Below are positions 31,529 to 40,555 of a stretch of DNA of 64,000 bases, piece after piece. The number at the start of each line of letters is the position of its first letter. Position 1 is the stretch's first letter. The DNA comes from Pseudomonas sp. H1h (GTDB taxonomy: Bacteria; Pseudomonadota; Gammaproteobacteria; Pseudomonadales; Pseudomonadaceae): the NCBI RefSeq assembly GCF_000633255.1, contig NZ_AYMJ01000018.1:124001-188000 (forward strand), read 5' to 3'. The notes under the pieces were generated by a model, which saw nothing but the letters and a program-made list of their open reading frames with translations, searched no databases and was not told the DNA's origin. Both the position numbers and the translations under genes were made by a program.

Positions 31529-31620
31529 CGTTGTATCCTGAATGCTTGTCTAGGAATCAGCGCACAGGCGAACGCCGCGCGTTGGCGCAGTGGGCTGAAA
31601 AATCAAAAAGGCAAAGACAC

Positions 31621-32010
31621 TCAGGCGAGCGGCGGGGCGCGAGGATTGGCCGAAGGCCAAGTGAAGCGGGCAGGGAGATCGGCGCTGACGATGGACGCCA
31701 GCGGCGGGCTGTGTTGTTCCGGCAGAACCGCGAGGGTCAGGCTGGAGTTGAACGCCGGCCCCATGCCGCCGCCGACCGAACACAGCGGACAGCCGAACGC
31801 CTTGGACAGGGTCGGCAGTTTTTCTTCGACGGGATTGCTGGTCAGTGGCGCTTGAGTGGCCGGGTCGACCGTACAGAACTGGCCGCCGATGCCGTTGAGT
31901 TGCATCCCGACCATTTGCCCGTGACCGATGCTGCAGGCGAACACGTTGAACAGGACGCAGCAATAAAGCATCCAGGCCAGCTGTGAGCGATCGGAACGGG
32001 AGAATTTCAT
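31621..32010 (-). CDS. DUF2946 family protein
   Basis: A 129-residue protein starting MKFSRSDRSQLAWMLYCCVLFNVFACS, with one N-terminal hydrophobic segment that could be a signal or anchor. The family motif with closely spaced cysteines, GCPLCSVGGG, is at about 73-82; Cys77 may pair with other cysteines or bind metal. It is upstream of the TonB receptor (92-base gap) and likely in its operon. DUF2946 proteins often neighbour copper-handling genes, so a metal-related role is plausible, not proven. Confidence 0.82.
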   Translation of the reverse strand: MKFSRSDRSQLAWMLYCCVLFNVFACSIGHGQMVGMQLNGIGGQFCTVDPATQAPLTSNPVEEKLPTLSKAFGCPLCSVGGGMGPAFNSSLTLAVLPEQHSPPLASIVSADLPARFTWPSANPRAPPLA

Positions 32011-32103
32011 GGGGCGGCACTTTACCGTACCGCTGATCGGTCGTGCACTTCAAAAAATGCCGACTAGGATGATTTGTTCAAATCCCTTGAAAGGATTTCA
32101 ACC

Positions 32104-32544
32104 ATGACCTTTGTGATGGCTCAATGGCTGGTGACGATTTTTGCAATGATCGCCCTGGTGCATGTGTATTGGGCGTTGGGTGGACAATGGGCGGCGGTCG
32201 CGGCAGTGCCGCAAGTGCCGGTGCAAGGCTTGGTGGCGACGATGCGCCCGGCGTTCAAACCGTCAGGCTGGATCACTTTGCTGGTGGCGGCAGCGTTGTT
32301 GCTGATTGCCGTTCTGGTGTGCATGCGGGTCGGCTGGGGAATGCCGGCGGTGCATCATCCGGCGTTGCAATGGGTGATCAGTGCGATTGCGTTGTTGATG
32401 TTTGCCCGGGCGATCGGCGATTCGAATCTGGTGGGGTTTTTCAAGGAAGTGAAGGGCTCGCGGTTTGCGCGGCTGGATACCTGGGTGTATTCGCCGTTGT
32501 GTCTGGTGTTGGGGGCGGGGTTGTTGACGGTGGCTTGGGTTTGA
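32104..32544 (+). CDS. DUF3995 family membrane protein
   Basis: A 146-residue inner membrane protein with four hydrophobic helices (about 5-22, 50-70, 84-102, 122-142). The motif ALVHVYWALGGQW in the first helix is the DUF3995 signature, and ARAIGDSNLVGFFKEVKGSRFARLDTWVYSPLCL is conserved near the end. No known function. The ATG at 32104 follows GAAAGGATTTCAACC. Confidence 0.85.
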   Translation: MTFVMAQWLVTIFAMIALVHVYWALGGQWAAVAAVPQVPVQGLVATMRPAFKPSGWITLLVAAALLLIAVLVCMRVGWGMPAVHHPALQWVISAIALLMFARAIGDSNLVGFFKEVKGSRFARLDTWVYSPLCLVLGAGLLTVAWV

Positions 32545-32568
32545 GCTTTGAGGTGAATTTGAGGTCGC

Positions 32569-32637
32569 TTTCGCGAGCAGGCTCGCTCCCACATTTGGAA
32601 TGCATTTCCCGTGTGGGAGCGAGCCTGCTCGCGAAAG
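32569..32637. repeat. REP doublet, close-spaced form
   Basis: TTCGCGAGCAGGCTCGCTCC starts at 32570 and its inverse ends at 32637, with TTTGGAATGCATTTCCCG between the cores. The spacer resembles that of the doublets at 29321 and 54416 (shared GGNAATGCAT). It lies between convergent genes. Confidence 0.85.
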
Positions 32638-32665
32638 GGCCAGTCCAGACACCATAGCTGTGGAA

Positions 32666-33028
32666 CTAGCTACCGCTTTCGGTCCTTCGGCTACTCACTT
32701 CAGCCGGCACATCATCCCCCGCCATGCGCTTGCGGAACAACGCCGCCCGCGCCAGCAGCAGGGTGGTCACCGGCACGGTAATCGCCAGCAGGATCGGGAT
32801 CAGCCAGGCATGCAGCACCGGCCCCGATTTCAATGCCGAAAAACAAATGATCGACGCCAGCGCCACGCACCACGCGCCGAGTGTCGAGGCGAGTGCCGGT
32901 GGGTGCATGCGCTGAAAGTAGTCCTTCATGCGCAGTAATCCGGTCGCGCCGATCAGGGCGAATACGCCGCTGAGCACCAGCAGGATCGCCACCGGAATCT
33001 CGATCCACAGCGACAATTCAGCATTCAT
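32666..33028 (-). CDS. mrpG: Na+/H+ antiporter subunit G
   Basis: A 120-residue subunit of the Mrp (Mnh/Pha/Sha) multisubunit cation/proton antiporter. Three hydrophobic helices are visible, with the PhaG-MnhG signature GLLRMKDYFQRMHPPALASTLGAW. It is the last gene of the operon and its ATG overlaps the stop of mrpF (ATGA). Subunit G is needed for assembly. Confidence 0.93.
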   Translation of the reverse strand: MNAELSLWIEIPVAILLVLSGVFALIGATGLLRMKDYFQRMHPPALASTLGAWCVALASIICFSALKSGPVLHAWLIPILLAITVPVTTLLLARAALFRKRMAGDDVPAEVSSRRTESGS

Positions 33029-33303
33029 TCGATCACCTCGCCACGCAGCAGGAATTTCGCCAGGGCAAACGAGCCGACGAAGCCGAACAGCGCGATCAGC
33101 AGCGCCGCCTCGAAATAAGTGTCACTGGAATAACGAATGCCCAGGGTCAGCATCATCAGCATGGCGACGATGTACAGATAATCCAGGGCGAGTACCCGAT
33201 CCTGCGCCGATGGGCCCTTGAACAGGCGAACCAGGGTCAGAACCATCGCCAGCGAGAACAGGAACAGCGTCAGCAGAATCGCGTTCGAGAGCAACGGGCT
33301 CAT
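33025..33303 (-). CDS. mrpF: Na+/H+ antiporter subunit F
   Basis: A 92-residue three-helix subunit. The family pattern TLVRLFKGPSAQDRVLALDYLYIVAMLMMLTLGI is present, including the conserved Asp in DRVLALD. It overlaps both neighbours by 4 bases, so translation of E, F and G is coupled. Confidence 0.93.
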   Translation of the reverse strand: MSPLLSNAILLTLFLFSLAMVLTLVRLFKGPSAQDRVLALDYLYIVAMLMMLTLGIRYSSDTYFEAALLIALFGFVGSFALAKFLLRGEVIE

Positions 33304-33788
33304 TCGAAAATCTCCATCAACGGCCGCTCGTAGGCAGTCTTGAAGTGGTGGATGAATTGCGCTTCGTCATCCAGATCCCAAACGTGCAGCAGCAGGATGC
33401 TGCGATCCAGCGCCAGCTCCGACCATACCGTGCCCGGCACCACCGTGCAGATCATTGCCAGTGTCGCCAGACCATGCGCATCGCGCAGATCGAGCGGTAC
33501 TTTGACGAAGCGCGAGCGCGGAGGCCGGCGGCCGGCGTTGAGCACGCCCCAGGCAACGATCAGATTGGACATCACTACGTCACGCCCGACGAGCAAGAAC
33601 AATTTGATAATCGTCCCCGGCCGGCGAATGCGTGCATGTTTCGGGCGCAACTTGCGCATCATCAAGGGGGCAGCGAAACCCAGTATCGCGCCGAGCAGCA
33701 GATTGCCCGGGCTGATCGACAGGTTCAGCGTCAGCCACAAAGCCCACAGTGCCAGCGACAACCATGGCGCAGGAAAGACACGCTTCAT
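33300..33788 (-). CDS. mrpE: Na+/H+ antiporter subunit E
   Basis: A 162-residue subunit with two or three membrane segments at the N-terminus (LSLALWALWLTLNLSISPGNLLLGAILGFAAP) and a cytoplasmic C-terminal domain (VPLDLRDAHGLATLAMICTVVPGTVWSEL, then LLLHVWDL). This is the usual MnhE layout and length. It overlaps mrpD and mrpF by 4 bases each. Confidence 0.93.
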   Translation of the reverse strand: MKRVFPAPWLSLALWALWLTLNLSISPGNLLLGAILGFAAPLMMRKLRPKHARIRRPGTIIKLFLLVGRDVVMSNLIVAWGVLNAGRRPPRSRFVKVPLDLRDAHGLATLAMICTVVPGTVWSELALDRSILLLHVWDLDDEAQFIHHFKTAYERPLMEIFE

Positions 33789-35464
33789 GGCTGCACCTCC
33801 AGCATCGCCGCCTTGGCTTCAGGGCTTGGCACGGCGCGGGTGCCTAGCACCGCCATGACATATTGCTGCGGGTTGTTCAGGGCCTCGGCGGTCGCCTGGG
33901 TATAGCGCAGCAGCGGCTCGGCCTTGAAGGTCAGGGCGATGCTCAACCCCAGCAGCAGGAAAATCGGCGCGCATTCGAGTTTGCGCAACAGTGGCGAAGG
34001 CCGCTCTTCTGGCGTCCAGAAGCGTTGGATGCCCAGTCGCGAAAACGCCATCAGCGAGGCCAGCCCCGACAGGATCAGCAGCGCAAGCAAGGCCCAGGCC
34101 GCGTAGGAGATCGGCGCGTCGGTACCCAGTCCCAAAGGATTGAGCAAGGCGCCGATCAGGCTGAGCTTGCCGATGAAGCCGGACAGCGGCGGCATGCCGA
34201 TGATCAGCAACGCACAGGCGATGAAGCTGAGGCCGAGAAACGCCATGGTCCACGGAATGACCTGACCGACCACGGCTTTCTGTTCGTCGTCGAGGTTGAT
34301 GCCCTTGGGCGGTTGCAGGGATTCTTGTGGGCGCGGCAGCAACTCGCTTTCGTCTTCCAGCGGAATTTCGTTGGCCGAGCGCGAACGCTCGATCAACTCG
34401 GCCAGCAAGAACAGCGCGCTCAACGCCAGGGTCGAGCTGACCAGATAGAACAGTGCGGCGCCGATCAGGTTCGGCTGGGCGAAACCGACGGCCGACAGCA
34501 GGATCCCCGCCGACACCAGAATGCTCAGGCTGGCCATGCGTTCCAGACGCTGTGCGGCAAGAATCGCCAGCGCCGCACAGGCCATGGTCGCCATACCGCC
34601 GTAGATCAGCCAGTCGCCACCGAAGAAGGCCGAAGCCCCGGCCTGCCCGGAGAACAGCAGCGTCCACAGGCGCAGCAGGGTGTAGACGCCGACCTTGGTC
34701 ATGATCGCAAACATTGCCGCGACCGGCGCGCTGGCCGAGGAATAGGCCGGCACCAGCCAGAAGTTCAGCGGCCACATGCCGGCCTTGGCCAGGAATGCCA
34801 CCGCGAGAATCCCTGCGCCGGCGTGCAGCAAGCCACGGTCGGCTTCCGGTACCAGCGGAATCTTCAGCGCCAGATCGGCCATGTTCAGCGTGCCGGTGAC
34901 GCCGTAGATCAGTGCCGCGCCAATCAGGAACAGCGACGAGGCCAGCAGGTTGATCGAAATGTAATGCAGCCCTGACGAGACCCGCGCCCGACCCGAGCCG
35001 TGCAGCAAAAGACCGTAAGAGGCGGCGAGCAGTACTTCGAAGAACACGAACAGGTTGAACAGGTCGGCGGTGAGGAACGCACCATAGAGGCCCATCAGTT
35101 GAATCTGGAACAGCGCGTGGAAGCTCGAACCTGCGCCATCCCAGCGTGCCATGGCGAAGAGCAGGGCGCTGACGCCAATGATGCCGGTCAGCACCAGCAT
35201 CAGTGCCGACAGGCGATCGACCACCAGCACGATGCCGAACGGCGCTTGCCAGTTGCCCGGCAGGTACACGCCGATGGAACCGGGAACACCAGTGGTTTGC
35301 GTCCACTGTAGCAGCATCACCGAAATGAACAGCCCGACGAGGCTGGAGAACAGGTTGATTTTCGCCTTCAGCGGTCGGTGCTTCTCGCCGAGCATCAACA
35401 TGATGGCGGCGGTCAGCAGCGGCAGCAGGATCGGTGCGGCGATCAGGTGAGTCATCGCCATCAT
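33785..35464 (-). CDS. mrpD: Na+/H+ antiporter subunit D
   Basis: A 559-residue, about 14-helix subunit related to the NuoM/NuoN proton-pumping proteins of complex I. The conserved region FEVLLAASYGLLLHG has the functional glutamate in helix 5, and FLAKAGMWPLNFWLVPAYSSASAPVAAMF has the lysine of helix 7 and the W-L-P-x-A-x-x-A-P-x-P motif in modified form. About 60 hydrophilic residues (RSRSANEIPLEDESELLPRP) sit in a cytoplasmic loop. The ATGATG at 35464 overlaps the stop of mrpC. Confidence 0.93.
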   Translation of the reverse strand: MMAMTHLIAAPILLPLLTAAIMLMLGEKHRPLKAKINLFSSLVGLFISVMLLQWTQTTGVPGSIGVYLPGNWQAPFGIVLVVDRLSALMLVLTGIIGVSALLFAMARWDGAGSSFHALFQIQLMGLYGAFLTADLFNLFVFFEVLLAASYGLLLHGSGRARVSSGLHYISINLLASSLFLIGAALIYGVTGTLNMADLALKIPLVPEADRGLLHAGAGILAVAFLAKAGMWPLNFWLVPAYSSASAPVAAMFAIMTKVGVYTLLRLWTLLFSGQAGASAFFGGDWLIYGGMATMACAALAILAAQRLERMASLSILVSAGILLSAVGFAQPNLIGAALFYLVSSTLALSALFLLAELIERSRSANEIPLEDESELLPRPQESLQPPKGINLDDEQKAVVGQVIPWTMAFLGLSFIACALLIIGMPPLSGFIGKLSLIGALLNPLGLGTDAPISYAAWALLALLILSGLASLMAFSRLGIQRFWTPEERPSPLLRKLECAPIFLLLGLSIALTFKAEPLLRYTQATAEALNNPQQYVMAVLGTRAVPSPEAKAAMLEVQP

Positions 35465-35805
35465 TCCTTAGGCTCCCGGCCGTCGACGTGGTCGGTACCG
35501 GTCAGGCCCCGCGATGCGAGCAGCACCACCAGGAACAGCGCGGTCATGGCGAAGCTGATGACGATAGCGGTCAGCACCAGGGCCTGCGGCAGCGGGTCGG
35601 TGTAGTGCAGCAGATCCTGGACCACGCCGTCCTTGATCACCGGCTCCTTGCCGATGAACAGACTGCCCATGCTGAAGATGAACAGGTTGACCGCGTAGGA
35701 CAGCAGGCACAGGCCCATGACCACCTGGAACGTCCGTGGTCGCAGTACCAGCCAGACGCCGGACGCAGCGAGTACGCCGATGGCGATTGCGATGACTTCT
35801 TCCAT
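35461..35805 (-). CDS. mrpC: Na+/H+ antiporter subunit C
   Basis: A 114-residue, three-helix subunit related to NuoK. GVLAASGVWLVLRPRTFQVVMGLCLLSYAVNLFIFSMG and DPLPQALVLTAIVISFAMTALFLVVLL match the family, including the L-P-Q-A-L-V-L-T-A-I-V-I motif with the conserved Asp-Pro before it. Its first base is shared with the last base of the mrpA stop codon. Confidence 0.93.
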   Translation of the reverse strand: MEEVIAIAIGVLAASGVWLVLRPRTFQVVMGLCLLSYAVNLFIFSMGSLFIGKEPVIKDGVVQDLLHYTDPLPQALVLTAIVISFAMTALFLVVLLASRGLTGTDHVDGREPKE

Positions 35806-38723
35806 CAGACGGCTCCTTTGCTGGCGACGGACTTGGGTAGGGACGCTGTCTTGTGACCACGCACCGATTGGTGGGCGAGGGCGGTGAGGATCAGCAGCGT
35901 CGAGCCGACCACCACGGCGTACACGCCGATATCAAAGAACAGCGCACTGGCAATGTGGATGTCGCCCAGCAGCGGCAATTCGAAATGCCAGGTGTGAGTG
36001 GTCAGGAACGGATAACCGGCCGCCATCGCACCGAGGCCGGTAGCGGTGGCGAACAGCAGACCGGTGCCCATCCAGCGCAGTGGTCGCAGGCTCATTTGCG
36101 CCTCGACCCACTGCGTCCCGGCGACCATGTATTGCAGGATGAACGCCACCGACATCACCAGCCCGGCGACAAAACCGCCGCCTGGCTGATTGTGCCCACG
36201 CATGAACAGGTAGAACGACACCACCAGCGCAATCGGCAGCAGCAGGCGCACCAGTACTGCCGGCACCATCATGAAGCCGAGCGCGGTGTCGCTGGCGGTA
36301 CGCGGATTGACCAGATCGGTGACCACGTCCGGCGCGAGCAGGCGTTGCTGGGCCGGCAGTTGCAGGCTTTCTTTCGGCGGGCGGAAGCGTCGCAGCAGGG
36401 CGAACACGGTCAGGGCCACGGCCACCAGCACGGTGATTTCACCGAGGGTGTCGAAACCGCGGAAGTCCACCAGCATCACGTTGACCACGTTGCTGCCACC
36501 GCCCTCGGGCATGGCGCGACTGAGGTAGAACGACGAGATGTCGTTGGGCGTCTGCCGCGTCAGCATCGCGTAAGACAGCAGCGCCATGCCGGCGCCGACG
36601 GCAATCGACAGCAGCAAGTCGCGCAGACGGCGGATGCGCGCCTTGCGCAGGCTGCTCGGCAATGGCGAGACTTCTTCGATCCGCCGTGGCAACCAGCGCA
36701 GGCCCAGCAGGATCAGTACCGTGGTGACGACTTCGACCGCCAACTGCGTCAGCGCCAGGTCCGGCGCCGAGAACCACACGAAGGTCACACAGGTCATCAG
36801 GCCGCAGACGCTGACCATGGTCAGGGCGGCGAGACGGTGATACTTGGCCTGCCACGCCGCACCGAGAGCGCAGGCAATTGCCAGCAGCCACAGGGTGACG
36901 AACACGATGGAGCCCGGAATTTTCGGCCGGTCGCCCCAGCTCAGGCTGCTGTGCAGCATCGGGATCAGGCCGGCGAGCACTGCCGCCAAGACCATCAGGA
37001 ACAGTTGCATCTGCAGGCGACGGGTGCCGAGTCGGCGTTCTACCCGGCGAGCCATGCGCATCATCACCACCAGACTGCGTTCGAACAGCCGCTTGCCATT
37101 GAAGCGGCCCACCAGCGGCGGGTATTTGAAGCGTCCACGCTTGAGCTGGTTGCGCAGCAGCAGATAGACCACGATGCCGCCGGACATGGCGATCAGGCTC
37201 ATGATCATCGGGGCGTTGAGGCCGTGCCAGATCGCCAGGCTGTACTCCGGCAGAGTGCCGCCCACCACCGGCAACGCGGCGGCTGCGAGCAGCGGGCCGA
37301 CCACTTGCGCCGGAAAGATCCCGACCACCAGGCAGGTGAACACCAGCAGCTCAACCGGCGCGCGCATCCAGCGCGGCGGCTCGTGCGGGGTGTGCGGCAG
37401 GTCGGTGGCCGGCGGGCCAAAGAACACATCGACGGTGAAGCGCAGCGAGTAAGCGACGCTGAACGTACCCGCGATGGTCGCGACAATCGGCAGCGCCGCT
37501 TCGACCCACGCGGTCGCGTTGATGAACACGGTTTCGGCGAAGAACATCTCTTTTGAAAGGAAGCCGTTGAGCAGCGGCACCCCGGCCATCGACGCACTGG
37601 CCACCATCGCCAGTGTCGCGGTGAACGGAATCAGCTTGATCAGGCCGCTGAGCTTGCGGATATCGCGGGTGCCGCTTTCGTGGTCGATGATGCCGGCGGC
37701 CATGAACAGCGACGCCTTGAAGGTGGCGTGGTTGAGGATGTGGAACACCGCTGCGACTGCCGCCAGTGGGCTGTTCAGGCCCAGCAGCAGAGTGATCAGG
37801 CCCAGATGGCTGATGGTCGAGTAGGCCAGCAGGCCCTTGAGGTCATTCTGGAACATCGCGCAATACGCGCCGAGCAGCAGCGTACACGCGCCGGTGCCGC
37901 TGACGATGTAGAACCATTCTTCACTGCCGGACAGCGATGGCCACAGGCGTGCGAGCAGGAACACCCCAGCCTTGACCATGGTCGCCGAGTGCAGGTAAGC
38001 CGAAACCGGGGTGGGCGCCGCCATGGCGTGCGGGAGCCAGAAATGAAAGGGGAACTGGGCGCTTTTGCTGAGGGCGCCGATGAGGATGAGAGGAAGCAGG
38101 ATAGGGTAGAGGGCATGTGCGCGAATCAGATCGCCGGCGGCCAGGACCTTGTCCAGGTCATAGCTGCCGACGACATGGCCGAGGATCATGACCCCCGCCA
38201 GCAGGCATAGTCCCCCGGCGCCGGTGACCATCAGCGCCATGTAGGCGCCACGCCGCGCGTCGGCGCGGTGGTGCCAGTAGCCGATCAGCAGGAACGAGAA
38301 GAGGCTGGTCAGCTCCCAGAAGAACACGATCTGGATCAGGTTGCCGGAGATCACCAAGCCTAGCATGGCGCCCATGAACGCCAGGAAGAAGGCGAAGAAA
38401 CGCGGCACCGGGTCGTCCGGCGACATGTAGTAGCGGGCGTATAAAGAGACCAGGGTGCCAATGCCCAACACCAGCATCGAGAACAGCCAGGCGAAACCGT
38501 CCATGCGCAGGACGAAGTTCAAGCCGAGGCTGGGCAGCCACATGAATTCTTCGCGGATCACGCCGCCGTGGGCGATTTGCGGGTACAACAGCGCGACCTG
38601 CACGGTACCGATCAGAGCGACCAGACCTGCCAGCAGGGATTCGGTATTACGCGCGTTGTGTGGCAGCACCGCTGCCAGACAGCTGCCAATGAATGGCAGA
38701 AGCAGTAGAACTATCAGGGACAT
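35805..38723 (-). CDS. mrpA: Na+/H+ antiporter subunit A (MrpA with fused MrpB domain)
   Basis: A 972-residue subunit, the first gene of mrpA-C-D-E-F-G. The N-terminal 500 residues are NuoL-like (FFWELTSLFSFLLIGYWHHRADARRGAYMAL, SAQFPFHFWLPHAMAAPTPVSAYLHSATMVKAG with the conserved lysine and Pro-x-Pro). The C-terminal part from about 820 is a MrpB domain (QPGGGFVAGLVMSVAFILQYMVAG), fused as in the PhaAB type of proteobacteria. The complex exchanges protons for Na+ or K+ and supports salt, pH and, in pseudomonads, host-related fitness. The operon leaves the next gene 247 bases away, where a REP doublet lies. Confidence 0.95.
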   Translation of the reverse strand: MSLIVLLLLPFIGSCLAAVLPHNARNTESLLAGLVALIGTVQVALLYPQIAHGGVIREEFMWLPSLGLNFVLRMDGFAWLFSMLVLGIGTLVSLYARYYMSPDDPVPRFFAFFLAFMGAMLGLVISGNLIQIVFFWELTSLFSFLLIGYWHHRADARRGAYMALMVTGAGGLCLLAGVMILGHVVGSYDLDKVLAAGDLIRAHALYPILLPLILIGALSKSAQFPFHFWLPHAMAAPTPVSAYLHSATMVKAGVFLLARLWPSLSGSEEWFYIVSGTGACTLLLGAYCAMFQNDLKGLLAYSTISHLGLITLLLGLNSPLAAVAAVFHILNHATFKASLFMAAGIIDHESGTRDIRKLSGLIKLIPFTATLAMVASASMAGVPLLNGFLSKEMFFAETVFINATAWVEAALPIVATIAGTFSVAYSLRFTVDVFFGPPATDLPHTPHEPPRWMRAPVELLVFTCLVVGIFPAQVVGPLLAAAALPVVGGTLPEYSLAIWHGLNAPMIMSLIAMSGGIVVYLLLRNQLKRGRFKYPPLVGRFNGKRLFERSLVVMMRMARRVERRLGTRRLQMQLFLMVLAAVLAGLIPMLHSSLSWGDRPKIPGSIVFVTLWLLAIACALGAAWQAKYHRLAALTMVSVCGLMTCVTFVWFSAPDLALTQLAVEVVTTVLILLGLRWLPRRIEEVSPLPSSLRKARIRRLRDLLLSIAVGAGMALLSYAMLTRQTPNDISSFYLSRAMPEGGGSNVVNVMLVDFRGFDTLGEITVLVAVALTVFALLRRFRPPKESLQLPAQQRLLAPDVVTDLVNPRTASDTALGFMMVPAVLVRLLLPIALVVSFYLFMRGHNQPGGGFVAGLVMSVAFILQYMVAGTQWVEAQMSLRPLRWMGTGLLFATATGLGAMAAGYPFLTTHTWHFELPLLGDIHIASALFFDIGVYAVVVGSTLLILTALAHQSVRGHKTASLPKSVASKGAV

Positions 38724-38872
38724 AGGCTTCTAATCTGCGGAAGTTTGTGAAGCATCATACGTGCCAGCTCCCTGATTACCAAACGCCAGGATGTCTCAGA
38801 ATCCTACAAAGTAGTCTGGAATTTTCTGTTTGGCATTGTTTCAGGTAGATGGATGTTGCTTGGGATGGCCTC

Positions 38873-38938
38873 ATCGCGAGCAGGCACACTCCTACAGGGG
38901 GAACGCATTTCAATTACAGGCGTGCGCCTGCTCGCGAT
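38873..38938. repeat. Degenerate REP doublet
   Basis: ATCGCGAGCAGGCACACTCC starts at 38873 and GTGCGCCTGCTCGCGAT ends at 38938, with AACGCATTTC in the spacer. Both stems are diverged in the same way (GCAGGCACAC and GCGCCTGC). It lies between the mrp promoter and the end of the DMT gene. Confidence 0.7.
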
Positions 38939-38970
38939 CGCTATGGCTCAGGCACTCAAGATATGGCGGA

Positions 38971-39906
38971 TTAACCTTGGGTTTCCCGCTCCAGTTCAGC
39001 GTCGACTTCGACAGCCTTACCCTTGGTCTTCAACTCGCTGACAATCACCGCCGCCACGATCAATCCGGCGCCGACCAGGGCAATCGCCGGCAAGCGCTCC
39101 CCGGCGATCCGCCCGACGATCCCGGCCCACACCGGTTCACCGGCATAGATCAAGGTCGCCCGGGTCGGCGAAACGCTTTTCTGCGCCCAGTTCATTGCCA
39201 CCTGAATCGCCGCACTCGCCGCGCCCAGGCCCAGTGCGGTCACCAGCAGCGTCGAGGAAAAGTCTGGAATCGTCTCGCCCGTCGGCACGACCAGCAGGAA
39301 CGACAACACCGACGTCGTGGCCAGTTGCACCACGGTCACCCGCCGCACATCGACCTGGCCGGCATAGGTGCTGATCAGAATGATCTCGGCGGCAATCGCG
39401 ATCGCACTGATCAGCGTGGCAATTTCACCGGGGCTGAAATTCAGCGACGCGCCGGACGGCCCGGACAGCAGCATCAAGCCGGTAAAGGCCAGCATGATGC
39501 CGATGCTCGGCATCAACCCGGGTCGACGGCCCAGCACCAGCCATTGCAGCAACGGCACGAAAGGCACGTATAGCGCGGTGATGAACGCCGACTGGCTGCT
39601 CGGGATCGTTTGCAGGCCCACCGTCTGCAAGCCGTAACCGAGCATGATCGCCACGCCGATAAAGGCGCCGGCCTTGAGTTCGAACAGGGTGAGTTCGCGC
39701 AGATGGCGCCAGGAGAACAGCGCGACGATGCTCGCCGCAGCGGCGAAGCGCAGGCCGACGAAGAACATCGGGCCGCTGACGGTCATGGCGTGTTGCACCA
39801 GCAGGAACGTGCCGCCCCACACCATGGTGATCAGCACCAGCACGCACTCGGCCTTGCTGAAGCGGGAGAAGCGGAGAGGCGTGGAGGAACCGTTTGCTGA
39901 CGTCAT
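38971..39906 (-). CDS. EamA/DMT family transporter
   Basis: A 311-residue drug/metabolite transporter with ten hydrophobic helices in two EamA repeats (repeat 1: FSKAECVLVLITMVWGGTFLLVQHAM; repeat 2: GEIATLISAIAIAAEIILISTYAG). Repeat 2 ends with RATLIYAGEPVWAGIVGRIAGERLP, the conserved Pro-Val-W/A-A motif. The real start is the ATG at 39906; longer upstream frames overlap the promoter of the divergent regulator. It likely exports small metabolites and is likely controlled by the XRE-cupin regulator opposite. Confidence 0.9.
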   Translation of the reverse strand: MTSANGSSTPLRFSRFSKAECVLVLITMVWGGTFLLVQHAMTVSGPMFFVGLRFAAAASIVALFSWRHLRELTLFELKAGAFIGVAIMLGYGLQTVGLQTIPSSQSAFITALYVPFVPLLQWLVLGRRPGLMPSIGIMLAFTGLMLLSGPSGASLNFSPGEIATLISAIAIAAEIILISTYAGQVDVRRVTVVQLATTSVLSFLLVVPTGETIPDFSSTLLVTALGLGAASAAIQVAMNWAQKSVSPTRATLIYAGEPVWAGIVGRIAGERLPAIALVGAGLIVAAVIVSELKTKGKAVEVDAELERETQG

Positions 39907-39950
39907 GACCTTGCGCACTATAAAAGGCAGGACGCACAATGCGCCCAACG

Positions 39951-39970
39951 TTGCGCAGTATACTGCCCAA
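39951..39970. promoter_or_regulatory. Operator palindrome in the DMT/XRE divergent region
   Basis: GCAGTATACTGC (39955-39966) is a perfect 12-bp palindrome within a 20-bp near-perfect one. A second, wider inverted pair flanks it: GCACTATA (39915-39922) beside the DMT start and TATAGTGC (39988-39995) overlapping the regulator start codon. This is a natural layout for a repressor that controls both promoters; the XRE-cupin protein is the obvious candidate. Inferred from position only. Confidence 0.6.
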
Positions 39971-39991
39971 CTCCACCAAGTGAGCAATATA

Positions 39992-40555
39992 GTGCACAAA
40001 GATTCCAGCCAGCGGGCGTCCGTCCTGCAACACGTCAGCCTGAACGTTCGGCGCCTGCGCCACGCCGCCGACATGAGCCAGACCGCGCTGGCCGAAAAGT
40101 CCGGCGTCAGTCGGCGCATGCTGGTGGCGATCGAGGCCGGGGAAAAGAACGTCAGCCTGACCACCCTTGACCGTGTCGCCGAAGCCCTCGACGTAGCCTT
40201 CAGCGACCTGATCCAGGCCCCGGACGCCCGCGACCCGAGCCGCATCAACGAAGTGGCTTGGGCCGGCGCCATGCCCGGGAGCAAAGCGGTGCTGCTGTCC
40301 AAGGCCACCGCCACCCGTGAGGTCGAGCAGTGGGAATGGTGTCTGCAACCGGGGGAGGTCTACCCGTCACAACCGGACGCCGATGGCTGGAGCGAGCAGA
40401 TCTACGTGTTCGAAGGCTGCCTGACGCTGATGCTCGGTGAGCAGCGGCAGCAGATCGCGACCGGTGAATTTTTCATGTTTGCCAGCAACCAGCCGCACAG
40501 TTATCGCAACGACGGCGATGTGGCGACACGGTTTGTGCGTAATGTGGTGATTTGA
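39992..40555 (+). CDS. XRE family regulator with cupin domain
   Basis: A regulator of about 187 residues from GTG 39992 (another GTG at 39977 is possible). The XRE helix-turn-helix is VRRLRHAADMSQTALAEKSGVSRRMLVAIEAGEKNVSLTTLDRVAEAL (about 13-60). The C-terminal cupin_2 domain reads WEWCLQPGEVYPSQPDADGWSEQIYVFEGCLTLML, then GEFFMFASNQPHSYRN. Such proteins sense a small molecule in the cupin barrel. It is divergent from the DMT exporter, and its stop codon abuts the next gene start with no gap. Confidence 0.88.
   Translation: MHKDSSQRASVLQHVSLNVRRLRHAADMSQTALAEKSGVSRRMLVAIEAGEKNVSLTTLDRVAEALDVAFSDLIQAPDARDPSRINEVAWAGAMPGSKAVLLSKATATREVEQWEWCLQPGEVYPSQPDADGWSEQIYVFEGCLTLMLGEQRQQIATGEFFMFASNQPHSYRNDGDVATRFVRNVVI

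Noticed and set aside
35853..37556. A 567-codon open frame antisense to mrpA (and similar ones at 33863-34975)
   Set aside because: Same signature of an antisense shadow (runs of RHHQ, QQRQ); the sense strand encodes a certain protein.
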